A stretch of DNA of 27,911 nucleotides from Sphingomonadaceae bacterium (GTDB lineage Bacteria > Pseudomonadota > Alphaproteobacteria > Sphingomonadales > Sphingomonadaceae), in the NCBI GenBank assembly GCA_016742125.1, contig JACVCM010000040.1:1-27911 (forward strand), in the 5' to 3' direction. The position numbers were made by a program, and so were the translations under genes. Shown here one piece after another: positions 8,092-18,100 of the stretch; position 1 is the stretch's first letter; every line of letters begins with the position of its first letter. The notes under the pieces were generated by a model that searched no databases, was not told the DNA's origin, and was given only the letters and a program-made list of their open reading frames with translations.

Positions 8092-9180
8092 TTAATCGAT
8101 AGGTTGCACCCAGCCATGAGGGTCAGGTGCGACACCGCGCTGGATGTCGACCAGTTTGGAGCGCAATTGCTGGGTGATCTGGCCGGGGCCCCCTGCGCCA
8201 ATCGTAAAGCTGCCCTCGCTTGAGTGCACGCTGCCCACCGGAGTGACGACCGCGGCCGTTCCGCAGGCAAAAGCTTCCACGAGTTTTCCGGAGTTTGCAT
8301 CCATGCGCCATTGGTCGATGGCATAACGTTCCTCGCGTACCTCCAATCCCTGTTCGCGCGCCAGTACCAAGATCGATTCGCGGGTAACGCCCTCCAATAT
8401 CGTACCATCGGTCGGCGGAGTAATGAGCGTCCCGTCGTCGAACAGGAAGAACAGGTTCATGCCGCCCAATTCCTCGATCCAGCGATGCTCTGCGGCGTCG
8501 AGAAACACAACCTGATCGCATCCGCGTGAGATTGCTTCGGATTGCGCGACGAGGCTGGATGCATAATTGCCGCCGCACTTTGCGGCACCGGTCCCACCAG
8601 GCGCCGCGCGGGTGTAATGTTCCGATACCCAGATCGAGATCGCCGGGGCACCGCTTTTGAAATAGTTTCCAGCAGCGGAGGCGATGACCATATACAGATA
8701 TTCGGCAGATGGTTTGACGCCCAGGAAGACCTCGCTAGCGATCATAAAGGGGCGCAGGTAGATCGAGCCACCCTCGACGGGCGGAAACCAGGCTTGATCG
8801 ACTTCGACCAGTTGCTTGCACGATTGCAGGAAAAGCTCTTCGGGCAGTTCGGGCATGGCTAGCCGCTTCGCCGACCTCTGGAAACGTCGAGCATTCTGTT
8901 CTGGCCGGAATAACGCCATCGTGCCATCGGCAAGTCGATAAGCCTTCAACCCTTCGAAAATCTCTTGTGCATAATGCAAAACCGCAGTCGCGGGATCGAG
9001 CGTTAGCGGACCGCGCGGTCCGACTTTCGCGTCATGCCAACCTTTGCCTTCGGTATAACGGATCGTCACCATATGATCGGTGAAAACGCGGCCGAAGCCT
9101 GGATCGGTGAGCAATTCGGCCCGGCGCGCAGGGTCTACCGGCTTTGGATTCGCCTCAAATGGAAATGCGCCAACGGTCAT
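8092..9180 (-). CDS. ilvE: Branched-chain amino acid aminotransferase
   Basis: This PLP enzyme (fold class IV) catalyses the last step of leucine, isoleucine and valine synthesis and the first of their breakdown. The 362 residues from ATG 9180 carry the block GTGAAKCGGNYASSL with the lysine that binds PLP, plus LHYAQEIFEGLKAYR, VFLDAAEHRWIEELGGMN and a C-terminal ACGTAAVVTPVG loop. The length and blocks match the mammalian-like BCAT2 type rather than the shorter E. coli type. The ribosome site is weak. In-frame TTG 9228 is possible but would leave almost no control region. The gene is divergent from a MarR regulator with 59 bp between the starts. Confidence 0.94.
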   Translation of the reverse strand: MTVGAFPFEANPKPVDPARRAELLTDPGFGRVFTDHMVTIRYTEGKGWHDAKVGPRGPLTLDPATAVLHYAQEIFEGLKAYRLADGTMALFRPEQNARRFQRSAKRLAMPELPEELFLQSCKQLVEVDQAWFPPVEGGSIYLRPFMIASEVFLGVKPSAEYLYMVIASAAGNYFKSGAPAISIWVSEHYTRAAPGGTGAAKCGGNYASSLVAQSEAISRGCDQVVFLDAAEHRWIEELGGMNLFFLFDDGTLITPPTDGTILEGVTRESILVLAREQGLEVREERYAIDQWRMDANSGKLVEAFACGTAAVVTPVGSVHSSEGSFTIGAGGPGQITQQLRSKLVDIQRGVAPDPHGWVQPID

Positions 9181-9239
9181 ATGCGTTCTCGTCAATAGGG
9201 TCTTGCGCTGTCCTATGGGCTGCGCCAAGATACGTCAAT

Positions 9240-9740
9240 ATGGCTGTCCCATCTTCTCCCCCCGCATCGCCGCTTTTCCTGCGCGAACATGAAGTCCGGC
9301 GTGGCGTCGAATTGCTCTTCTTCGGTTACACAAGGCTGACCCGCTCCATCGATGAGGGGTTGAACGAACACGGATTGGGAAGGGCGCACCACCGTGCGCT
9401 TTATTTCATCGCACGGCAGCCCGATCTTACGATCAGCGAGCTCCTAAGAATATTGGCGATTACCAAACAGTCACTGGGGCGGGTATTGACTGAATTGGGC
9501 GAGCGTGGACTGGTAGAAACCCGTCCGGGCGTGATCGATCGGCGTCAGAAGCTGTTGCGCCTGACCGAGCAGGGCAAGGCATTTGAAGCGCAGCTGTTCG
9601 TTGCCCTGCGCACCAGTCTGGCAGCGGCCTATGCAGCTGCGGGTCAGGAATCGGTAACCGGCTTCTGGCGGGTGCTGGAAGGCCTGATACCCGATGAAGA
9701 TCGCGCGATGGTGGCCGCGCTGCAAAAGGATATGCGATGA
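9240..9740 (+). CDS. MarR-family transcriptional regulator
   Basis: The 166-residue protein has the winged-helix layout of MarR. A helical N-terminus (GVELLFFGYTRLTRSIDEGL) is followed by HHRALYFIARQPDLTISELLRIL, the recognition helix region TKQSLGRVLTELGERGLVE, and the wing RPGVIDRRQKLLRLTEQG. MarR proteins act as dimers and usually bind a palindrome in the nearby divergent promoter, here the 59-bp gap to ilvE. ATG 9240 is chosen because it opens a protein of normal length. The end overlaps the next gene (hisE) by ATGA, so the regulator is translationally coupled to a histidine-pathway gene. No ligand can be named. Confidence 0.9.
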   Translation: MAVPSSPPASPLFLREHEVRRGVELLFFGYTRLTRSIDEGLNEHGLGRAHHRALYFIARQPDLTISELLRILAITKQSLGRVLTELGERGLVETRPGVIDRRQKLLRLTEQGKAFEAQLFVALRTSLAAAYAAAGQESVTGFWRVLEGLIPDEDRAMVAALQKDMR

Positions 9741-10054
9741 GTGATGTTTTGACGCGCCTGGAAAATACGATCGGCGAACGCCGTGGTGCCTCGCCCGACA
9801 GCAGCTATGTCGCGGCCCTTTTTGTGAAGGGTCGTGAGAAGATCGCCCAAAAGGTTGGGGAAGAGGCAGTCGAGACCGTGATTGCTGCTCTGTCCGGCGA
9901 TCCGGCAAAGCTGACGAGCGAAGCCGCCGACCTGATTTTCCACCTTCTGGTTCTGCTGGCAGACGCAGGATTGAATCTGGACGAGGTTTTGGCTGAGCTC
10001 GATCGGCGCGAAGGCCTGTCCGGTTTGGATGAAAAAGCGGCACGCCAGGAATGA
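9737..10054 (+). CDS. hisE: Phosphoribosyl-ATP pyrophosphatase
   Basis: The enzyme hydrolyses phosphoribosyl-ATP to phosphoribosyl-AMP, step two of histidine synthesis. The 105-residue protein has the MazG-like metal-binding pattern KVGEEAVETVIAA followed by EAADLIFHLLVLL, with the expected acidic residues. It is a stand-alone HisE, not fused to HisI. It starts within the end of the MarR gene (ATGA) and its own end overlaps the oxidoreductase start (ATGA), so the three are co-translated. No other his gene is in the window. Confidence 0.95.
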   Translation: MSDVLTRLENTIGERRGASPDSSYVAALFVKGREKIAQKVGEEAVETVIAALSGDPAKLTSEAADLIFHLLVLLADAGLNLDEVLAELDRREGLSGLDEKAARQE

Positions 10055-11013
10055 GCCTCCGAATTGGCATTTTAGGCGCGGCCAGGGTCGCTGTTTATGC
10101 GATGATTGCGGCCGCGAAGGATGTCGAGAATGTTGAGGTATCCGCCGTTGCGTCGCGTGATCCGGAGCGCGCGAAAGCCTATGCCGAAACACATGGCATT
10201 CCGCTGACTTTCGACAGCTATGAGGCGATGATCGCTTCGGATGATGTCGACGCAATCTACAACGCGTTGCCACCGAATCTTCATGCGAGATGGTCGATTG
10301 CTGCGCTTGAGGCAGGCAAGCCAGTGCTGTGCGAAAAGCCGTTCGCGCTGAATGTTGCCGACGTGGAGGCAATGCTCGCTGCAGAAGCCCGGACGGGTCT
10401 GTTTCTGATGGAGGCGCAGCACACATATTACCATCCCCGCCATGCCCGTATTCGCGAAATAGTTCAGGGCAGAGAGATCGGAAACATCCGGCATATTTCG
10501 GCGCGATTTGACGTGCCCATCCCCGAAACAGCCGATGAATTGCGCTGGGACGGTGCGGTCGGCGGCGGCGCGCTGTGGGACTTGGGCGTGTATCCGCTTT
10601 TTTGGCTGCGTGCGGCGATGGGAGAGGAACCCTGCCTCATATCGGCTTCGCACCGATTGAACGACCGTGGCGCAGATATCGAAACAGAGGCCGTCTTTGA
10701 CTTTGCGTCGGGCGCGACTGGATCGATCACTTGCTCGATGGAGCGCAAATTTGCCGCTTGGCTCAACGTCGAGGGCGAGGCGGGGTCGCTATTTGTCGAT
10801 AATCCGCTTTCTCCAGCGGAGCAGAAGATTACATTGGAAAAAAGTGGCGCGGCTACAGAAGAATTGTTCACCGGTCGACCGAGTTATTCTTTCCAGCTAG
10901 AGGCGTTTCGCGATGCTGTAACTGGCGGCAGATCGGTTTACACGCGGGGTGCCGATAGCCTGAAAACAATCCAGATATTGAGCGATATCCGCGCCCTTGC
11001 AATGGAGAGATAA
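10051..11013 (+). CDS. Gfo/Idh/MocA family NAD(P)-dependent oxidoreductase
   Basis: This 320-residue cytoplasmic dehydrogenase has an N-terminal Rossmann fold (IGILGAARVAVYAMI, then VSAVASRDPERA) and the family marker CEKPFAL at about 96-102. The C-terminal alpha/beta domain contains GGGALWDLGVYPLFWLR, which holds the catalytic region in related sugar and trans-dihydrodiol dehydrogenases. The substrate cannot be deduced. It overlaps hisE by 4 nt and is followed by the HIT gene after 2 nt, so it belongs to the same transcript. Participation in histidine synthesis is not implied. Confidence 0.88.
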   Translation: MSLRIGILGAARVAVYAMIAAAKDVENVEVSAVASRDPERAKAYAETHGIPLTFDSYEAMIASDDVDAIYNALPPNLHARWSIAALEAGKPVLCEKPFALNVADVEAMLAAEARTGLFLMEAQHTYYHPRHARIREIVQGREIGNIRHISARFDVPIPETADELRWDGAVGGGALWDLGVYPLFWLRAAMGEEPCLISASHRLNDRGADIETEAVFDFASGATGSITCSMERKFAAWLNVEGEAGSLFVDNPLSPAEQKITLEKSGAATEELFTGRPSYSFQLEAFRDAVTGGRSVYTRGADSLKTIQILSDIRALAMER

Positions 11014-11015
11014 CC

Positions 11016-11393
11016 ATGCCCATCGACGCAACATTGCCCTATGACGATCAGAATATCTTCGCGAAAATACTGCGCGGGGAAATTCCCAACCGCACGGTAT
11101 ATGAAGACGAATGGTCGCTCGCATTCCACGATATCAACCCGCAGGCCCCGACACATATACTGATCATTCCAAAGGGCGCATATGTCAGCTGGGACGATTT
11201 TAGTGCGAACGCAAGCGATGCCGAAATTGCCGGGTTCACACGCGCGGTAGGCCATGTTGCGCGCGAAATGGGGTTGGTTGAGCCAGGATATCGTTTGCTG
11301 GCGAATGTCGGTATCGACGCACATCAGGAGGTTCCGCACCTTCATGTCCATCTTTTCGGTGGAAAAGCGCTGGGGCCGATGCTGGCGCGGTGA
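11016..11393 (+). CDS. HIT (histidine triad) nucleotide-binding protein
   Basis: The 125-residue protein belongs to the HINT branch. It begins with the typical NIFAKILRGEIPNRTVYEDEW-like segment, continues with FHDINPQAPTHILIIPK, and ends with the histidine triad in VPHLHVHLFGG. HINT proteins hydrolyse AMP-lysine-type phosphoramidates. GGAGAG (11004-11009) precedes ATG 11016. It is the last gene of the marR-hisE-oxidoreductase run; the next gene starts after 67 bp. Confidence 0.94.
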   Translation: MPIDATLPYDDQNIFAKILRGEIPNRTVYEDEWSLAFHDINPQAPTHILIIPKGAYVSWDDFSANASDAEIAGFTRAVGHVAREMGLVEPGYRLLANVGIDAHQEVPHLHVHLFGGKALGPMLAR

Positions 11394-11460
11394 AATTAAG
11401 TTGCGCGCTTCGCATTAGCGGTTAGTTTCCCGGCCATTAGAATCCGTCGGGGAGATTAAG

Positions 11461-13017
11461 ATGGCGAGTAGTGAGCAATCCGTGATGCAGCGCATGTTCG
11501 CGCGCAAAACGATCGCGCAAGTGCAACGAGAAACCGAGGCCAGCGAGTTGAAACGGTCGCTTGGCAAGTGGAATCTGCTGCTGCTGGGCGTTGGCTGCAT
11601 CATCGGTGCGGGTATTTTCGTCCGGACCGGAAGCGCGGCAGCGCTCCATGCAGGGCCGGCGGTTATGCTGTCCTTTGTGGTTGCCGGCCTGGTCTGCGCC
11701 TTTGCAGGGCTTTGCTATGCCGAACTTTCCTCAACATTACCTGTCTCCGGTTCGGCTTACACCTATAGCTATACTACGCTGGGCGAATTTATCGCTTGGA
11801 TCATGGGCGCCTTACTCCTCCTCGAATACGGCCTCGCTGCGTCGGTGGTCGCCGTCGGATGGGGCGGTTATGTGGTCAGTTTACTCGGTGACTTCGGATT
11901 AGTGATACCTCCACAGTTTACAGGTCCGACAGGGCATGTGGTGATGAGCGACGGAGCGCCATTGCTGGTCAATGGCGCGACAGTAACGGCGGTCTTCAAC
12001 CTCCCGGCCTTTCTGATCTGCATGGCGCTGGCTTTGCTGTTGATGATCGGGGTGTCGGAGTCGGCCAAGGTCAACAATATCATTGTTGCGATCAAGGTCA
12101 GCGTGCTGGCCGCATTCATCGTCGTTGGCGGGTTCATCGTTCTGTCAAATCTCGGCGAGTATATGGCGACTAACTGGACGCCTTTCATTCCGGAAAACAC
12201 CGGCGACGGCGAGTTCGGCGTCGACGGGATCATGCGCGCCGCTTCCATCGTATTTTTTGCCTATATCGGCTTCGAGGCCGTTTCGACCGCAGGGCAGGAG
12301 GCAAAGGATCCGAAGCGTGACATGCCTTTCGGTATCATTGGCTCGCTCATTGTCTGCACGGTCATCTACATGCTGGTCGCGGCGATCATGACGCTGCTGG
12401 TCCCCTACGCATCGCTTAATGTTCCCGATCCCGTCGCAGTGGTCGTCGACAGCTTTGGTGCGCAATGGGCGTGGCTGGCAAAAACCATCAAAGTGGGTGC
12501 GATCATCGGCCTGACATCGGTGGTGCTCGTGCTCATGTATGCTCAGACGCGGATATTCTACACGATGGCACGCGACGGATTGCTGCCCAAAGTATTTTCG
12601 AAGGTGCATCCCAAATTTCAGACGCCCTATGTCAATACGCTGCTGGTCGGCACGATCACTGCTATTGCCGCAGGCTTCTTCGACATCAACGTACTTGGAG
12701 ACATGACATCAGTCGGCACACTGGCCGCGTTTGCCATCGTTTGCCTTTCGGTCATCTACCTGCGCCGGACAGCACCCGACTTGCCGCGTGGCTTCAATGT
12801 ACCGCTTTATCCGGCGGTACCGATCCTTGGCATCCTGTCTTGTGTCTACCTGATCACGACGGTGCCGATGAATGTGCTGATCTTTTTCATCTATTTCCTG
12901 ATCGGTGCAGTAGTTTTGTATTTCGTATACGGCATGCGCAATTCGAACCTGCAGCATGGCGAAGCACAGGACAACGCGCCCGACATGGGCGAGTTTCCGG
13001 GACCGGTTGTCGACTGA
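11461..13017 (+). CDS. APC-family amino acid permease
   Basis: This integral inner-membrane transporter has 518 residues and about 12-13 hydrophobic helices. The first helix carries the APC signature GVGCIIGAGIFVRTG, which forms the unwound substrate-binding part of TM1. The FFAYIGFEAVSTAGQEAKDPKRDMP block is characteristic of the cationic amino acid transporter (CAT/YfnA) branch. A soluble N-terminal segment of about 40 residues precedes TM1. GGGGAG lies 7 nt before ATG 11461. The substrate is probably an amino acid or polyamine but is not determined. Downstream a strong hairpin ends the transcript. Confidence 0.92.
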   Translation: MASSEQSVMQRMFARKTIAQVQRETEASELKRSLGKWNLLLLGVGCIIGAGIFVRTGSAAALHAGPAVMLSFVVAGLVCAFAGLCYAELSSTLPVSGSAYTYSYTTLGEFIAWIMGALLLLEYGLAASVVAVGWGGYVVSLLGDFGLVIPPQFTGPTGHVVMSDGAPLLVNGATVTAVFNLPAFLICMALALLLMIGVSESAKVNNIIVAIKVSVLAAFIVVGGFIVLSNLGEYMATNWTPFIPENTGDGEFGVDGIMRAASIVFFAYIGFEAVSTAGQEAKDPKRDMPFGIIGSLIVCTVIYMLVAAIMTLLVPYASLNVPDPVAVVVDSFGAQWAWLAKTIKVGAIIGLTSVVLVLMYAQTRIFYTMARDGLLPKVFSKVHPKFQTPYVNTLLVGTITAIAAGFFDINVLGDMTSVGTLAAFAIVCLSVIYLRRTAPDLPRGFNVPLYPAVPILGILSCVYLITTVPMNVLIFFIYFLIGAVVLYFVYGMRNSNLQHGEAQDNAPDMGEFPGPVVD

Positions 13018-13038
13018 TATCTGGCAACATGCCAAGGT

Positions 13039-13067
13039 AAAGGGGCGCTTCGGCGTCCCTTTTCTTT
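13039..13067. terminator. Bidirectional terminator with a C(UUCG)G tetraloop
   Basis: A 10-bp stem (13039-13048 with 13053-13062, one G-T pair) is closed by the stable TTCG tetraloop. It is flanked by A's on the left and TTTTCTTT on the right, so it can act in both directions. It lies between the stop codons of the convergent permease and MFS genes; the right flank overlaps the MFS stop codon. Confidence 0.9.
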
Positions 13068-14319
13068 AGCTGCGCGGGTCTGCGGGCAGGGCCTGCGTTG
13101 TACCGGGGCGCGTGAAAAGCCTTCCATTCTCGCACCACAAGACCAGTCCGAGTGCCAGAAGACCACAGACCAGAAAGCCCAGCGCCACGGGCACAACACT
13201 GTTGTCGAACTGCTGTCCGATGGCGGCACCTATGGATGCGGCCAGTACTGTGCGAACAAATGTCTGGAATGACGATGCTGCTCCGGCGACATCGCCAAAG
13301 GGGGTCATTGCTATCGACGAAAAATTTGCTCCGATAAATCCTACCATCGCCATATTACCGGTGAGCAATGCCAGGAAAATCGGCAGCGATGTGGGCGCCA
13401 GTTCCGCTGCAATCAACTGCAACGCACCCAATGCTATGAAGGTAAGGAGCGCGGTTTGCGACACGCGCCGCGCGCCGAAGCGCTCGACGACCTTGGAATT
13501 TGTGAAATTGGCAACGGCAATGCCGATGGCGATGATTGCGAACCCGATGGTGAAAAACTCCGCGGCGTTGAAAACCTTGTCGAACATCTGCTGCGAACTG
13601 TTGAGATAGCCGAACAATGCGCCCTGAACGATGCCGGCACCGAGCATATAGCCTGCGGCATTGCGATTGAGAACGACCTTACGCCATGCCCTGGCCAGCG
13701 CATGCGGCTCGATCGGGATGATATTGTCCGGATGCAACGTCTCGGGCAGGCGATAATAGACCCAGATCGCAGCGGCGACCGCCATGAAGGCCATAAGGTC
13801 GAAAATCGTCCGCCAGCCTGCGAATAGCAGCACCAACTGCCCGATCGTCGGGGCGATGATGGGGACGATCATGAAGATCAGAAATATCGTCGACATCCGC
13901 CGCGCCATTGCATCGCCTTCAAACTGGTCGCGAATAACCGAGACGACGAGTACGCCCATAGCGGCGGCCATCAAGCCATGGGCAAAGCGCATGACCAGCA
14001 TCATCTCGAAACTTGGGACGATCGAGCAGGCCAGGGAAAATACTGCTGCTCCGACGGTGGCAATCATCAAGATCGGTTTGCGTCCGAAACGGTCTGACAA
14101 CGGACCATAGATAAGCGCGCCGATGCCCGTACCGGCAAGAAAGACCGAAATCACATATTGAATATGATTGGCGTCGGCGATGCCCAAACCGCCAATCATC
14201 GCAGGGAAGGCGGGCAACATCGCGTCGATGGCCAACGCGTTGAGCGCCATCAGCGACGCCATCATCACAATGAGTTCACGGTCGCCGATCGACTTTTTGG
14301 AAGGGAGGGGGGAGTGCAT
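13066..14319 (-). CDS. MFS multidrug exporter, Bcr/CflA type
   Basis: The inner-membrane protein of about 417 residues has 12 predicted helices. Typical Bcr/CflA features are MALNALAIDAMLPAFPAM in TM1, the MFS motif A region GPLSDRFGRKP between TM2 and TM3, and the motif C-like region IVPIIAPTIGQLV in TM5. Members export drugs such as bicyclomycin, or sulfonamides and amino acids; the substrate here is unknown. I chose ATG 14319 (MHSPLPSKKSIGDREL), with an AGGG only a few bases upstream. GTG 14343 and GTG 14337 are in-frame alternatives. It ends at the shared terminator with the APC permease. Confidence 0.9.
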   Translation of the reverse strand: MHSPLPSKKSIGDRELIVMMASLMALNALAIDAMLPAFPAMIGGLGIADANHIQYVISVFLAGTGIGALIYGPLSDRFGRKPILMIATVGAAVFSLACSIVPSFEMMLVMRFAHGLMAAAMGVLVVSVIRDQFEGDAMARRMSTIFLIFMIVPIIAPTIGQLVLLFAGWRTIFDLMAFMAVAAAIWVYYRLPETLHPDNIIPIEPHALARAWRKVVLNRNAAGYMLGAGIVQGALFGYLNSSQQMFDKVFNAAEFFTIGFAIIAIGIAVANFTNSKVVERFGARRVSQTALLTFIALGALQLIAAELAPTSLPIFLALLTGNMAMVGFIGANFSSIAMTPFGDVAGAASSFQTFVRTVLAASIGAAIGQQFDNSVVPVALGFLVCGLLALGLVLWCENGRLFTRPGTTQALPADPRS

Positions 14320-14367
14320 TGCCCTATTATGTTGCACCCGCACAAATTAAGCCACCCGCTAAATCGC

Positions 14368-15063
14368 TTAAATTAGCCCCGCACTTCGCATGCTCGAAAA
14401 GCCGTCCTTGCCAATGATGACGTGGTCATGCACCACGATATTGAACGCCTTGGCCGCGTTGATGATATCCTTCGTCATTGCAATATCCTGGCGGCTGGGC
14501 GCGCTGTCGCCACTCGGATGATTGTGGACCAAAATAATCGCCGCAGCGCCAAGGTCCATTGCCCGGCGAACGAGTTCTCGGGTGTAGATCGCGGCCTGAT
14601 CGACCGATCCTTCGCTGGCGACTTCGTCGCGGATCAGCATATTCTTGCTGTTGAGGTAAAGGGTGCGCACGCGTTCGATGGTCAGATGCGCCATGTCGGC
14701 GCGGAGATAGTCGAGCAACGACTGCCAGGATGCCAATATCGGCTGTTGGCGAACAGGCTCGCTGAGCAGGCGGAGAGCAGCAACCTGCACAATCTTCAGG
14801 ACCGCAACGCTGGTTTCACCCATCCATTTTTCCCGGGCGATACTTTCCGGGTCGGCTGTGAGCAAAGCTGACAGGCCGCCATATTTGGCAAGCAGGTCTT
14901 TGGCGATGTTCTTGGTGTCCCGTCTGGGGATCGCCAGTGCTAGCAGATATTCGACAATCTCATGATCGTGCAGGCTTTCGCCTCTTTGTTCGAACAGTCT
15001 TTTTCGCAGTCGCGACCGGTGGCCCTGGCCATGATGCTCATCCTTCCTAGCGTCATCCACCAT
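14368..15063 (-). CDS. radC: RadC-family JAB domain protein
   Basis: The 231-residue protein has an N-terminal helix-hairpin-helix-like part (GQGHRSRLRKRLFEQ to LLAKYGGLSALL) and a C-terminal JAB/MPN-like metal domain with HNHPSGD and the upstream glutamate region. RadC was named for DNA repair, but that role is disputed and the family's biochemical function is unknown. The start at ATG 15063 has AGAAGGA 8 nt upstream and gives the usual length. Longer in-frame extensions upstream are antisense to the ydbH start and not needed. It is divergent from ydbH with about 105 bp between. Confidence 0.93.
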   Translation of the reverse strand: MVDDARKDEHHGQGHRSRLRKRLFEQRGESLHDHEIVEYLLALAIPRRDTKNIAKDLLAKYGGLSALLTADPESIAREKWMGETSVAVLKIVQVAALRLLSEPVRQQPILASWQSLLDYLRADMAHLTIERVRTLYLNSKNMLIRDEVASEGSVDQAAIYTRELVRRAMDLGAAAIILVHNHPSGDSAPSRQDIAMTKDIINAAKAFNIVVHDHVIIGKDGFSSMRSAGLI

Positions 15064-15168
15064 CAAAGCTATCCTTCTGCGATTGCTTGCCTTTTCATCA
15101 ATTTTTGCGACGGGAGCAAGCCCATTGGTACGAATGGCGTTGCAACCTAATGACCTTTCCCGCATTTG

Positions 15169-18100
15169 ATGCAGATGCAGAATGCTGCCGACGCAGAATT
15201 GACGGACGAGCAACACCCCGAGCCATTTCGCGGACATCGTTGGAAAAGGCGGATTTTTGCCGGCGTCGGGTTGCTGCTGGCAGGGCTGTTGCTGGTTGCA
15301 TGGTGGCAGCGAAATACGATCGCCGACCGGTTCGTGCAGAACGAATTGGAGGCAAAAGACGTACGCGCAACCTACCGGATCGATCAGGTCGGTTTTCGCA
15401 CGCAGCGTATCAGTGACCTTGTTATCGGCGACCCGGCGAACCCCGATCTTACCGCAAGACTTATCGAGGTTGACGTTGCGCTCAATTTTTCCGGCGCGAG
15501 TTTGCGCGATGTGCGCGCTTATGGCGTGAAAGTCCGAGGACGCTTTGCGGATGGCAAGTTGACTTTTGGCGAACTCGACAAGTTTGCCGATCCGGAATCC
15601 AGGGAACCATTCAAATGGCCGGACATAGGGTTGGTGGTTCGCGATGCGCAGGTGCGGGTTGAAACACCGTGGGGCGTCGTCGGCGCGGCGTTGAACGGAC
15701 GGGGCCTGTTGCGCAATCGCTTTGCCGCCGACTTGTCACTGCGTTCGCCCGGGCTGGCAGGGGGCGGATGTTCGGCTCCGGCCGTAAAATTCGACGGGAA
15801 ATTATTGCTGGAATGGCGGCAGCCGCGGTTGGTCGGGCCGCTGGGTGCGACACGGCTCGATTGCAAAGCGTTGGGGCTGGCAGTCGCCTCGCCGACTATC
15901 GATGCCGACCTAAAAATGTCCGAGCGACTGGACAAATGGGTTGGCGACGTCGGCTTTGCTGCGCGGTCTGCCGACTATCCCGGGTTGACGCTGGGCAACC
16001 CCGCAGGGAAACTGTCGGTAGATGGCGGCTTGAAGCGCACCAATTTCGCGCTTGCGCTGGAGAAGAGCAATCTGCGATCCGCGCCCTTGACAGTGCGCCA
16101 ACTCGCACTCAACGCCAATGGCTATGCCGGGTTGGTGGACGGCAAGTTCGCGCTGTCGGCTCGCGGAAATGTAGATGTAACTGGTGGCGCGCTCGATCGA
16201 GGGATGACCGGCAATTGGCAAGGCATTGTCCAGCAAGGTCGCGATACGCCGGTTGGCCCGCTACTCGCGCGAATGGCGCCGGTTTTGGAACGTGCGGGCG
16301 ACCGTTTCGGAGGCAGTCTCAATTTCGATGCCTTCCGCGATTTTCAGGGGCGCAGCGGCGCGACCATCGGCTCATTTGCGCTTGATACCGCATCGGGCGC
16401 GCGTATACGGCAAACGGGCGCGCTCACCGTGCAGAATGAACGTGACGGCTGGCGACTGGTTTCGGCCGCGCAGCTGGAATTGAGCGGACGTGATTTGCCC
16501 AATGCGACATTGTCACTGGCTCCATCGCAGGGCGACCAGTTGCGCGGGAATCTCCGTGTTGCATCCTATAGCGTTGGCGGCGCGAGTATCGTGATCCCCG
16601 GACTCGCCTTCGACGGTCGACCGGGCGGTGCCTGGAAACTTGATGGAAGGATGACCCTATCGGGGCCGGTCCCGGGCGGGCAAGTGGCGGGTCTCAGCTT
16701 GCCAGTCACGGGGCGCTATGATCGCGGCATTTTGGCGCTGTATGACCGTTGTCAGACCTTGGCATTCGACTCGCTGCGTCTATCGGGGTTGCGTTTGGCT
16801 GGACAATCTTTGAGGCTATGCCCCGATGCCGGACGCCCGATGCTTGTGGCGGGAAATGGTCCGACACGCTTTGCTGCCGCCGTCTCCAACTTTGCCGCAA
16901 AGGGCACGCTAGGCAGCTCCCCATTGGCGGCCAGGAGCGCCAATATCCGGTTCAGCCTGGACAGCGGTTTCGTGGCGCGGGATGTAACGGTGGAACTTGG
17001 CCAGCTTGACGCACGTACCGATTTGACCGTTGCAGTGCTGACCGGCCGCTTTGGGGAGGCGATAAGTGGAACATTGGAGGGCGGATCGGGTCAAATAGGG
17101 AACGTCCCGCTCCTGATCGACGAGGCAGCGGGCAACTGGCGCTATCTGGACGATGTGCTGACTTTTGACAGCAGCCTGACAGTGCTCGACGCCGCTCAGG
17201 TTGACCGTTTCCAGCCGATGAATGTGACCGACATGTTGTTGACACTGGACAACAATGTCATCACTGCCATCGGCCATCTGGTCGAACCCAAGACCGGAAC
17301 CCGCGTCGCCGACGTCGATATCCGGCATGACCTGACCCGCACCGCCGGTCGGGCTTTGCTGGCGGTCGATGGCCTGCGCTTCAATGATAGCTTGCAACCT
17401 GACCTCCTGACGCCTCTGACGCTTGGTGTGGTTGCCATTGTCGATGGCGCCGTGTTTGGCGATGGGCGGATCGAGTGGGACGCGAATGGCGTGCGCAGCA
17501 GCGGGCGGTTTGCCACGCGGAACATGAACCTTGCTGCCGCTTTCGGACCAGTCGAGGGACTATCCACCGAGATCGTTTTCACCGACCTTCTGGGCCTCCA
17601 GACCGGGCCGGCCCAGATTGCCACAATAGCATCGGTCAATCCGGGTATCCCCGCGCTAAATGGCGAAATACGCTATCGGCTCCTCCCCGATCAACAGGTC
17701 GCAATCGAGGCGGGGCGCTGGCCTTTTGCGGGTGGGGAACTGGTGTTGGAACCAACGGTGCTCGACTTCGGGGTCGAGAAAGATCGCCGACTAACCTTCC
17801 GGGTCATCGGCGTCGATGCGGAGAAATTCCTCGCCGGTTACGATTTTCAGAACCTTCGTGTCTCGGGCATTTTCGACGGTACACTGCCGATGATTTTCAA
17901 TCAGGACGGCGGACGTATCATTGGGGGCGCGCTGGTGTCGCGGCCAGGCGGGGGGGAGGTCAGTTATCTGGGCGAGCTCGCCTATGAAGATATGGGCGTG
18001 TTTGCCAACTTCGCCTTCGACGCGCTCCGTTCAATTCGCTACAATACGCTTACCATTGGCGTGAATGGCGACCTCGACGGAGAGATCATCACCGACGTAA

